From DASUPK01 sp036505735 (lineage in GTDB: Bacteria > Actinomycetota > Thermoleophilia > Solirubrobacterales > 70-9): DNA of 9,169 bases. Positions 1 through 5,637 of this stretch are shown in pieces. Location: assembly GCA_036505735.1 (NCBI GenBank), contig DASXSZ010000103.1, positions 1-9,169 on the forward strand. Direction: 5' to 3'. The notes under the pieces were generated by a model. The model was not told the DNA's origin. It did not search any database and saw nothing but the letters and a program-made list of their open reading frames with translations. Positions within the stretch are counted from its first letter, which is position 1. The number at the start of each line of letters is the position of its first letter. A program made the position numbers and the translations under genes.

Positions 1-1
1 G

Positions 2-265
2 CTGCCCACGGCCGCGGTGGACTGGCTGCGCGCAAAGGGCTTCGAGCTGATCGAAGTGAGCGCCGAGGCGGCCTTCACGCTCGGCGCCAACGCCATTTCG
101 CTGGGCGCGGAGCGGGTGATCTCGGCTGCCGGCGCGCGGGATCTGAACGCCGCGATCGCGGCGCGCGGACTCGAGGTGATCGAGATCGACCTCTCGATGT
201 TCACTCTCGGCGGCGGCGGCGCGCATTGCCTGAGCCAGGCGCTGCGCCGGGAGCACGTGGGGTGA
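2..265 (+). CDS. Arginine deiminase/dimethylargininase-family enzyme, C-terminal part (5' end outside window)
   Basis: The reading frame is open from the window edge to the TGA at 263-265, so only about the last 87 residues are seen. The end has the family's C-terminal signature: a Gly-rich turn (GGGG), then Ala-His-Cys, with the Cys at 227-229 expected to be the nucleophile. An earlier LGANAI stretch fits the conserved Asn-containing strand of the guanidino-modifying fold. Known members (arginine deiminase, dimethylargininase, amidinotransferases) attack the guanidinium carbon through this Cys. With the N-terminal Asp/Glu and His outside the window, substrate and reaction type (hydrolase or transferase) cannot be decided. 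The stop overlaps the start of the M20 hydrolase, implying one transcript and translational coupling. Internal ATG/GTG codons are not taken as starts, because conserved fold continues upstream of them. Confidence 0.8.
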   Translation: MPTAAVDWLRAKGFELIEVSAEAAFTLGANAISLGAERVISAAGARDLNAAIAARGLEVIEIDLSMFTLGGGGAHCLSQALRREHVG

Positions 266-1503
266 GCGAGGGAGGGGACCCCGCGGTGGACGCCGAGCGC
301 GTGATCGCGGACCTGCGCGAGCTCGAGAAGCGAACCCGCGACCACGACGGCGCACAGCGCCTTTGCTGGAGCGAGACCTGGCGGGATGCGCGGGCGTTTC
401 TCGAGGAGCTCCTGGACGAGATCGGGCTCCAGCCCGAGATCGACGAGGCGGGCAACGCCTGGGCGTATCTGGCCGGCGACGCAGAACCGGCGCTCGCCGT
501 CGGCTCCCACCTGGACTCGGTGCCCAACGGGGGCTGGCTCGACGGCGCGCTCGGCGTGATGGGCGCGCTCGGCATCCTCCGGGCCTGGGCGAGCGCCAGG
601 CGGAGGCCGCCGCGAACGCTCGCGCTCGTCGACTGGGCGGACGAGGAGGGCGCCCGCTTCGGACGAAGCCTGTTCGGAAGCTCCGCGGCCGCGGGAACCT
701 TCGACCCGGCCGAGCTCGCCGATGCGCGGGATGCGGACGGCCGCCGCGCCCCCGGCGTCCTGGCGGAGAACGGTGTCGAACTCGATCGGGTCCTCGAGTG
801 CCGCGCCAGGCTCGAGCGCATCGGCGCCTACCTCGAGCTCCACATCGAGCAGGGCCCGGTTCTGGAGAGCGAGGGCGTAAAGACGGCTGCGGTGAGCGGA
901 TGCGTCGGAGTGGAGCGGCACCGGTTCGTGATCTCCGGGCGCGTCTCCCACGCGGGGACCACCCCGATGGACGCCCGTCACGACGCCGGGCTGGCGGCGG
1001 CATCCGCGGCCCTAGCGGTCGAGGAGATCGCCCTCCGGGAGGGCGGCGTGGGGACGGTCGGAGCCATCACCCTTGAGCCGGGGATACCGACCGCGGTTCC
1101 CGGCGCGGCCTCCATGATGGTCGACCTCCGCCATCGCGAAGCCGCGGCGCTGTCGCGGATGCTCGACTCCACCCGCGAGGCCGTCTCCAGGCGCGCCGCG
1201 GAGCGGGGATGCATGGCCGGCGAGGAGTCCGTCTGGCGGATCGAGCCGATCGCGTTCGACTCGGAGCTGGTCGGGCTGGCTCGCGAGGCATGCGAGCGCG
1301 TCACCGGGACTCCTTTCGAGCTGCCCAGCGGCGCGCTCCACGACGCGGCCTCGATGGCCCCGCACGTGCCGACGGCGATGATCTTCTCCCCCTCGGTGGC
1401 CGGGATCAGCCACGCTCCGGAGGAGGACACCGCGGAGCCGGACCTGAAGGCCGCCATCGAGGCGTTCGGAACGCTCGTCAACCTCCGCACAACTGCAAGC
1501 TGA
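262..1503 (+). CDS. M20-family amidohydrolase (allantoate amidohydrolase / N-carbamoyl-L-amino-acid hydrolase type)
   Basis: This is a cytoplasmic two-metal amidohydrolase of 413 residues, normal length for the family. I start it at GTG 262 because this gives a 4-bp GTGA overlap with the upstream stop; a TTG at 226 would add 12 non-conserved residues. Expected metal ligands are visible: H83 (GSHLDSVPNGG), D94 (WLDGALG), the E128-E129 pair (DWADEEG), H194 (LHIEQG) and H384 (GISHAPEE). The dimerisation/lid domain carries SHAGTTPMDARHDA (His230) and a DLRH motif with R290, the usual carboxylate-binding Arg. At the position where relatives normally have Asn before the VPG turn there is Thr277. 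Known members hydrolyse allantoate, ureidoglycine, 3-ureidopropionate or N-carbamoyl-amino acids, releasing ammonia and CO2. Linkage to a deiminase-family enzyme favours a ureido substrate (inference). Exact substrate unknown. Confidence 0.9.
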   Translation: MSEGGDPAVDAERVIADLRELEKRTRDHDGAQRLCWSETWRDARAFLEELLDEIGLQPEIDEAGNAWAYLAGDAEPALAVGSHLDSVPNGGWLDGALGVMGALGILRAWASARRRPPRTLALVDWADEEGARFGRSLFGSSAAAGTFDPAELADARDADGRRAPGVLAENGVELDRVLECRARLERIGAYLELHIEQGPVLESEGVKTAAVSGCVGVERHRFVISGRVSHAGTTPMDARHDAGLAAASAALAVEEIALREGGVGTVGAITLEPGIPTAVPGAASMMVDLRHREAAALSRMLDSTREAVSRRAAERGCMAGEESVWRIEPIAFDSELVGLAREACERVTGTPFELPSGALHDAASMAPHVPTAMIFSPSVAGISHAPEEDTAEPDLKAAIEAFGTLVNLRTTAS

Positions 1504-1554
1504 CTCGCGTGTTGAGGGGGGAGGCGCCGTTAGCTTGCGGCGCCACTCGTCCAA

Positions 1555-2748
1555 ATGGCAGGAGTCGCCGAACACCCGCACGGGCGCCCGCCCGCCCGCA
1601 CCCGCCTCCCGGCCGCGCTTGCGGCGGTGGGTCTGTTCGCTCTCCTGTTCCTGCTGGCCACAGGGACGGCCTCCCCGAACTCAGCAGAGGCCGCCAAGGC
1701 GTCCCAGTCCTGCCCCGCGCAACCGCTCGGCCTGGCACCGCCCGGACCGGGCCCCACGCGCTTCACGATGATGATCCGGATCAACACCCAGGGCAACGTT
1801 GACACCTACACGAAGCCTGACGGCGGGATGGGCGGCCGGATCCGACCTCAGGACATCTTCGTGCTCAACACCCGCTTCGGGGGCAGCGGCAGCTTCCCCG
1901 CGATGACGCCCACCGTCGCAAATGACCTTGCGGCCCAGCTGAACAGCGCCTTCCCCTGCAACCGGATCATCGCCCTCAACGGGATGAGCTACGACCCGAC
2001 ACAGGCGGGTTACGCCTTCACCTTGCTCGATAACCCGCTCGTCTTCGCGCTGCTGACGGACTTCGAGCAGGACGATTGGAACGACGGCCGGCTCACGGAC
2101 CCGGCGCGGCCGGTCTGGACCAGCAAATTCACGGACGCACTGCCGCGGATCAAGGCGTGGGACTTCGGCCTGGCTTCGGCCGCGGTAGCCAACCCGGTCG
2201 GCGTCGGCAAGCGGACCGGCCTGGCGCCGCAGGACATCGGCACCTGGAACTACGGTCAGATCGCCCAGGACCTCAACAAGAAGAACTCTCGACTCGGCGC
2301 ACCCAAGCTCGGGCCGCTCAGCGTGCAGGCCCAGGACGCCTGCGCCGACGGAGCCGCGGGGGGCTTCGGCGCCCGGGCCAAGCAGCTGCGCCTCCAGTAC
2401 ACGTTCAAGTTCGTCACCAAGAAGATCAAGGTGAAGGGCAAGAAGAAGAAAATGAAGAAGACGATCAGGCTGCCCCTCAAGAAGCAGGCCAAGCCGATCA
2501 CGGACAACCTGGCAATGGAGATCTCGTTCACGGAAAGCCCGGAGGCGAGCGCCAGCCAGGCGATCCTCAGCACCTCGGCCGCCCAGGCTGCCGCGTGCGT
2601 GCCGCCGGCGCTCAAGCAGGGTGTCGGCGCCTTCTTCTTCTTCGCCTCCGACGACTCGATGAGACTGCTCTTCCAGCAGCCTCAGATCGACGCGCTCCGG
2701 CCACCGACCGGGGGATCCACCGGCGGCGTGACGCCGGGCGGAAACTAG
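1555..2748 (+). CDS. Secreted protein of unknown function with lysine-rich segment
   Basis: I do not recognise a family for this 397-residue protein. The N-terminus looks like a signal peptide: several Arg up to about residue 17, a hydrophobic core at about 20-36, and small-residue cleavage candidates after Ala46 (AEA) or Ala49 (AKA). There is no second hydrophobic segment long enough to span the membrane, so it is probably exported and released, or wall-associated. The mature part has four Cys (53, 135, 263, 348), enough for two disulfides. Residues 285-302 contain 11 Lys in 18 positions in an alternating pattern that suggests a basic beta-hairpin, followed by more Lys to 313. The C-terminus is a short Gly/Pro/Thr tail. 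The start is the ATG at 1555; no good Shine-Dalgarno sequence precedes it. A TAGCTT hexamer at 1531-1536 is a possible -10 element giving a very short leader. It is convergent with the dehydrogenase gene, 15 bp away. Confidence 0.75.
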   Translation: MAGVAEHPHGRPPARTRLPAALAAVGLFALLFLLATGTASPNSAEAAKASQSCPAQPLGLAPPGPGPTRFTMMIRINTQGNVDTYTKPDGGMGGRIRPQDIFVLNTRFGGSGSFPAMTPTVANDLAAQLNSAFPCNRIIALNGMSYDPTQAGYAFTLLDNPLVFALLTDFEQDDWNDGRLTDPARPVWTSKFTDALPRIKAWDFGLASAAVANPVGVGKRTGLAPQDIGTWNYGQIAQDLNKKNSRLGAPKLGPLSVQAQDACADGAAGGFGARAKQLRLQYTFKFVTKKIKVKGKKKKMKKTIRLPLKKQAKPITDNLAMEISFTESPEASASQAILSTSAAQAAACVPPALKQGVGAFFFFASDDSMRLLFQQPQIDALRPPTGGSTGGVTPGGN

Positions 2749-2763
2749 AGCAAGGTAGGCGCG

Positions 2764-3774
2764 CTACCGCTGAACCACCGTCTTCGCCCGCAGGTCCGAT
2801 AGGGCCTCGGCCGCGTCGTCCCAGCCGACCTTCCGGACGGTCATCGGGTCCGGGTCGAACCTGCCCTGGCGGACCAACTCCAGCACGTCGGGCATCAGCG
2901 TCCTGACGTGAGGCCGGCCGGTGACGAAGGTGATCCCCTGGGTAAACATGTCGAGCAGGGGCAGCGGGATCGGCTGGAAGTAGATCCCGATGCTGGTGCA
3001 GATCCCGTCGGCGTCCGTCGAGCGCAGTGCGCAGGCGATTCCGGCGGGATCCGCGCTCGCGTCGACCGTGATCGGGTAGAAGCCGACCCGGTCCGGGAAC
3101 TCCTCGTCGAGGACGTTCGCCCCGAGTTGTTCGGCGAGCTGGCGGTCGCGCTTGCGGCCGCCGACCACGTCGACGCGCTCGGCGCCCAGCGCGAGCGCGA
3201 TCGCCACCGAGTAGAGGGCGATCGAGCCGGCGCCCATCGCGATCAGGACCGGGGAGCCGGGAGCGCCCTCGAGCGGGGGCGCCACGGTCCGCCAGGCGTC
3301 CGGGATGTTGTCCGAGAGGCTCGCCACCGCGGTGGGACTCACCCCGTCGGGGATCGGGACCAGCATCGCATCGGCGTAGGGCACCTTCACGGCGTCGCTC
3401 GCGAAACCGCCATAGGACTGGGGCCCGACCGGCAACCCGTACATCGAGAGCCGGGGGACAGACTCGCAGTTCCCCGAGCGCCCGGTGCGACACGCGTCGC
3501 ACTCCCCGCAGGAGATCTGAAACGGCACGCTGACCAGGTCGCCCGGCTCCACCGAGGAGACAGAGTCCCCGATCTCGGTGACCTCGCCGACGCACTCGTG
3601 ACCGAAGGGGAACGGATTTGCGACCGGCGCCGCTCCCTGAACGAAGGCGGTGTCGAGATCGCAGGTCGCCAGAGCGATCGGACGGACGATCGCCTCGCCC
3701 TCCCCCTCCAGCTTCGGGTCGGGCGCGTCGCGCCATTCGAGCTTGCCCTTCTCGATGAACTCGAGCTGCCTCAT
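2764..3774 (-). CDS. Zinc-dependent MDR-family alcohol dehydrogenase
   Basis: This is a 336-residue medium-chain dehydrogenase/reductase, normal length. The catalytic zinc site is visible as C38 (ATCDLDT) and H59-E60 (GHE). The structural zinc lobe has four Cys: C89, C92, C95 and C103. The nucleotide-binding domain begins near residue 177, with GAGSIA at 181-186. The third Gly of the usual GxGxxG is replaced by Ala. The end of the second strand reads VVGGRKR (203-209), lacking the acidic residue that selects NAD and carrying basic residues, so NADP(H) is the likelier cofactor (inference). The substrate, a small alcohol or aldehyde, cannot be named. The ATG overlaps the stop of the upstream tautomerase gene (ATGA, 3771-3774), so the two are co-transcribed and probably translationally coupled. 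The operon is likely controlled from the HxlR intergenic region. Confidence 0.92.
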   Translation of the reverse strand: MRQLEFIEKGKLEWRDAPDPKLEGEGEAIVRPIALATCDLDTAFVQGAAPVANPFPFGHECVGEVTEIGDSVSSVEPGDLVSVPFQISCGECDACRTGRSGNCESVPRLSMYGLPVGPQSYGGFASDAVKVPYADAMLVPIPDGVSPTAVASLSDNIPDAWRTVAPPLEGAPGSPVLIAMGAGSIALYSVAIALALGAERVDVVGGRKRDRQLAEQLGANVLDEEFPDRVGFYPITVDASADPAGIACALRSTDADGICTSIGIYFQPIPLPLLDMFTQGITFVTGRPHVRTLMPDVLELVRQGRFDPDPMTVRKVGWDDAAEALSDLRAKTVVQR

Positions 3775-4262
3775 GCCGGGACCTCCCGGTTGCCCGTCGC
3801 GGCAGCCGGCATCTTCTCCTTTCCCGAGCCCTCCTGCTCGCGCTCGGCCTTCGCGGCGTCGCGCAGCTGCTCGAAGCGGACGACCTGACCCGCGGCGCCC
3901 CAGTTCCCGTCCGGCACCTCGTGGATCAGGGTCCAGACGCGCACCCCGGCATCGGGCCCCCAGCCGGTCGCCTCGAGCACCAGCTTTGTGGCCTCCTCGA
4001 CCATGCCCGCCTTGCGCCGCTCGCTGAGCGCGCCGCTTGGGATCGTGATGTCCAGGACCGCGTGAGGCTCGGCGATCCCGTCCGGCGTCTGGATCGACTC
4101 GGCCGCGAGCTCGTGGAGATGCGCCCAGGTGATCGACCGGAAGAACTCGGTGTCGGGGGCGCCCTCCCAGCGGAGCAGGGCGGCGCCGAGCTCGCGCGTC
4201 AGCTCCTGCTTGGCCTCATCGGAGAGGGTGTCGGCGGGAATGGTGAGATCGAGCTTCGGCAT
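3771..4262 (-). CDS. Tautomerase-superfamily protein, two fused 4-oxalocrotonate-tautomerase-like domains
   Basis: The 163-residue protein begins Met-Pro-Lys, so Met removal would expose the N-terminal Pro that acts as catalytic base in this superfamily. Two related halves are visible: residues 2-34 (LDLTIPADTLSDEAK) and 68-100 (LDITIPSGALSERRK), each a beta-alpha unit. The fused layout and length resemble the cis-3-chloroacrylate dehalogenase-like branch rather than short 4-OT subunits. A strand ending IHEVPDGNWG (113-122) holds Glu115, in the place of a catalytic Glu of that branch. After about residue 135 comes a charged, probably disordered tail of about 28 residues. Family activities include keto-enol tautomerisation and hydrolytic dehalogenation; which applies here is unknown. 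The gene is first in an operon with the dehydrogenase and has a strong ribosome-binding site. It is divergent from the HxlR regulator gene. Confidence 0.82.
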   Translation of the reverse strand: MPKLDLTIPADTLSDEAKQELTRELGAALLRWEGAPDTEFFRSITWAHLHELAAESIQTPDGIAEPHAVLDITIPSGALSERRKAGMVEEATKLVLEATGWGPDAGVRVWTLIHEVPDGNWGAAGQVVRFEQLRDAAKAEREQEGSGKEKMPAAATGNREVPA

Positions 4263-4266
4263 CGCG

Positions 4267-4274
4267 TCCTCCTC
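4267..4274 (-). promoter_or_regulatory. Strong Shine-Dalgarno of the tautomerase gene
   Basis: On the minus strand the sequence reads GAGGAGGA, ending 4 nt before the ATG at 4262-4260. The core AGGAGG is 5 nt from the start codon. This near-perfect site fixes the tautomerase start and implies efficient translation of the operon's first gene. Confidence 0.8.
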
Positions 4275-4308
4275 GTCCGGCCGTTTCCGCTCGCGGCCGG
4301 AGCCTTGG

Positions 4309-4323
4309 GTTCAGAAAGTGAAC
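4309..4323. promoter_or_regulatory. Palindromic operator candidate 1 (HxlR intergenic region)
   Basis: GTTCAGAAAGTGAAC is an inverted repeat with perfect 5-bp arms (GTTCA/TGAAC) around GAAAG. It shares the GTTC-N7-GAAC frame and the same 15-bp length with a second palindrome 28 bp downstream. HxlR-family dimers bind inverted repeats of about this size near their own and divergent promoters. Binding of this regulator is inferred from position and symmetry. Confidence 0.65.
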
Positions 4324-4336
4324 GCAAGACTATAGG

Positions 4337-4351
4337 GTTCGGAATCCGAAC
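4337..4351. promoter_or_regulatory. Palindromic operator candidate 2 (HxlR intergenic region)
   Basis: GTTCGGAATCCGAAC has perfect 7-bp arms around a central A. It lies 11 bp before the regulator ATG at 4363. The 13 bp between the two palindromes contain GACTATAGG, which could supply a -10 element (GACTAT, 4328-4333, with TTGGGT at 4305-4310 as a weak -35, 17-bp spacing). If so, both palindromes overlap the regulator's promoter, which suits autoregulation. The promoter assignment is tentative. Confidence 0.65.
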
Positions 4352-4362
4352 GCAGCCTCGCT

Positions 4363-4824
4363 ATGCTGGCCCCGATGCGCGCCGCCGAGATCGCCGAACA
4401 GAGGTGCTCGATCGCCAGGCCCGCCGCCTTGCTGGGCGACCGCTGGATCCTGGTGATCCTACGCCAGGCCTTCAACGGGATCAAGCGCTTCGAGGACTTC
4501 CAGGAGTCGCTGGGAATCTCGCGCTCGCTGCTCTCCGATCGCCTCGGGCGGCTGGTCGAAGCCGGCGTCCTCCGGCGGGAGCCCTACAAGGACTCCGTGC
4601 GGACGCGCGACCGCTACCGGCTCACGGAGATGGGACTCGACCTCTACCCCGTGCTGATGGCTCTCCGCCAGTGGGGAGACCGCTATCTGGCGAACGATTT
4701 CCCGCCTGCCGACATCCGTCACCGCGACTGCGGCGGCGAGCCGACGCTCGAGCTCCGCTGCTCCAAATGCGGTGAGGAGATGGGCGCGCGGGACGCCGAG
4801 GTCCGGTCGCCCATCCCGGCCTGA
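4363..4824 (+). CDS. HxlR-family winged-helix transcriptional regulator with C-terminal zinc-ribbon-like tail
   Basis: The 153-residue protein has the HxlR core: a conserved N-terminal Cys (C15), the GDRW motif (25-28) opening the first helix, a helix-turn-helix with recognition helix at about 53-66 (SRSLLSDRL), and a wing around 73-87. In redox-sensing relatives such as YodB, HypR and QorR, the equivalent Cys senses diamide, quinones or other electrophiles; such a role here is inference. The C-terminal part adds His120, Cys123, Cys133 and Cys136 in an H-x2-C-x9-C-x2-C pattern that could bind zinc. ATG 4363 is used; ATG 4375 (four residues later) is an alternative, and neither has a clear Shine-Dalgarno sequence. 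It is divergent from the tautomerase-dehydrogenase operon, its probable target, with two palindromes between, and convergent with the flavodoxin-like gene. Confidence 0.9.
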   Translation: MLAPMRAAEIAEQRCSIARPAALLGDRWILVILRQAFNGIKRFEDFQESLGISRSLLSDRLGRLVEAGVLRREPYKDSVRTRDRYRLTEMGLDLYPVLMALRQWGDRYLANDFPPADIRHRDCGGEPTLELRCSKCGEEMGARDAEVRSPIPA

Positions 4825-4833
4825 ACCAGCCGG

Positions 4834-5517
4834 TCAGCCGGTGTGGACGGCGTCGCCGCCCATCTCCTCCAGGGTGTTCCCGATCGGCGGGATCGGGTTG
4901 TCGCGCATGATCCGGGCCATGTGCAGCAAGTTGTGGGCGCACCAGGAACTGGTCCGCTGGGTGTAGGGATGGTTCTCGCCGTCGGAGTCCAGGTATGACG
5001 GGCCCGGCCCGGCGGTTCCGACCCAGTAGGTGTCGGCGTTGGGCGGGACCACGCAGCCGAGGTGGGTCATGTTGAACAGCGTGGTCTCGGCGCAGGCGTG
5101 CGCGCCGTCCTCGTTGCCGGTGACCACGCAGCCCGCCACCTTGTTGTAGAGCGGGTACTGACCGACCTCGTTGCGCTCGTTGTAAGTGCCGTCGAGTCGC
5201 TCGATCACCATCTGACAGACCGACGACCGGACACCGAACCAGATCGACATCCCCATCAGGAGGATGTCCGCGGCCTTGATCTTCTCGAGGATCTGGGGCC
5301 ATTCGTCGCCGTCGCCCTCGTCGGAGCTGACGCCGAACTTGACGTCGTAGTCGACCGGCCGCAGGATCTCGGTCTGCACGCCGTGCTCGGCGAGGATCCC
5401 GAGAACGCGGTTCATCAGCGCCTCGGTGTGGGACCTCTCGGGCGAGCGCTTCAGCGTGCAGTTGATTCCCAGCGCCTTCAGGCCGGCGCCGGCGTCGGCA
5501 CCGAGTGACTCGGCCAT
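4834..5517 (-). CDS. Flavodoxin-fold NAD(P)H-dependent FMN reductase / flavodoxin family protein
   Basis: The 227-residue protein contains an FMN phosphate-binding loop near the N-terminus, GINCTLKRSPERSHT (17-31), after a beta strand. A DILLMG strand follows with a W-F-G turn (84-95), then VTGNEDGAHAC (122-132), as in the NADPH-dependent FMN reductase/WrbA-like group. Such proteins use FMN to reduce quinones, azo or nitro compounds, iron, or partner proteins; the specific role is unknown. I start it at ATG 5517 because AGGAG sits 5 nt upstream and the fold begins soon after. The frame stays open to 5586 but that extension has no family resemblance. Its C-terminus is convergent with the HxlR gene, 9 bp apart. 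Its own upstream region lacks the GTTC-N7-GAAC palindrome, so shared control by that regulator is not supported by sequence. Confidence 0.85.
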   Translation of the reverse strand: MAESLGADAGAGLKALGINCTLKRSPERSHTEALMNRVLGILAEHGVQTEILRPVDYDVKFGVSSDEGDGDEWPQILEKIKAADILLMGMSIWFGVRSSVCQMVIERLDGTYNERNEVGQYPLYNKVAGCVVTGNEDGAHACAETTLFNMTHLGCVVPPNADTYWVGTAGPGPSYLDSDGENHPYTQRTSSWCAHNLLHMARIMRDNPIPPIGNTLEEMGGDAVHTG

Positions 5518-5522
5518 TCCTT

Positions 5523-5527
5523 CTCCT
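5523..5527 (-). promoter_or_regulatory. Shine-Dalgarno of the flavodoxin-family gene, decides the start
   Basis: On the minus strand AGGAG is followed by AAGGA and then the ATG at 5517. The optimal 5-nt spacing supports this start over the longer open frame beginning at 5586. Confidence 0.75.
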
Positions 5528-5561
5528 CTCGCTCGGACGACTCCTAGACGGACGAAGTGCG

Positions 5562-5593
5562 CGTTACGTCCCGCAGGCGGCCGCAACGTTACG
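5562..5593. repeat. Paired CGTTACG direct repeats between divergent genes
   Basis: CGTTACG occurs at 5562-5568 and again at 5587-5593, 25 bp apart start to start. Both lie in the 120-bp gap between the flavodoxin-like gene and the enolase-superfamily gene. Two exact 7-mers in such a short gap could be regulator half-sites, but chance is not excluded and no binding protein is apparent. Confidence 0.3.
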
Positions 5594-5623
5594 CGACGGA
5601 GCGGGCCGAGACGGGCCGGTGTG

Positions 5624-5629
5624 TAGCCT
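5624..5629 (+). promoter_or_regulatory. Putative -10 element for leaderless transcript of the enolase-superfamily gene
   Basis: TAGCCT matches the actinobacterial TANNNT -10 pattern and ends 8 nt before the GTG at 5638, so transcription could begin on the start codon itself. No Shine-Dalgarno sequence lies upstream of that GTG, which agrees with leaderless initiation. No convincing -35 is visible. Confidence 0.45.
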
Positions 5630-5637
5630 CCGCCGCC

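Noticed and set aside
201..821. 206-codon minus-strand open frame at the start of the M20 gene
   Set aside because: Ser/Arg/Ala-rich low-complexity translation opposite conserved metal-binding motifs.
2405..2470. AAG-rich tract considered as a simple repeat or slippage site
   Set aside because: The triplets are irregular, the frame stays open through it, and it encodes the lysine-rich segment, so coding explains it.
2720..2737. CCGGCG/CGCCGG hairpin near the end of the secreted-protein gene
   Set aside because: It is inside the coding sequence over a Gly/Thr-rich tail, has six pairs and no T-run. It is too weak to call a terminator.
2612..3736. Long minus-strand open frame of 374 codons
   Set aside because: It lies out of frame over the zinc dehydrogenase, is Arg/Gly/Pro-rich with no recognisable motif, and is typical of the open shadow frames of high-GC coding DNA.
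3921..4775. 284-codon plus-strand open frame across the tautomerase and HxlR genes
   Set aside because: It crosses two well-supported genes and the operator region, and its translation is Arg/Gly-rich with no motifs.
4816..4842. Short CCGGC/GCCGG hairpin and AGCCGGT direct repeat at the HxlR-flavodoxin junction
   Set aside because: The five-pair stem overlaps the HxlR stop codon and the seven-base repeat is short; both are expected by chance at this GC content.
5518..5586. N-terminal extension of the flavodoxin-family protein
   Set aside because: The frame is open but the added residues are unlike the family, and a well-spaced AGGAG precedes ATG 5517.
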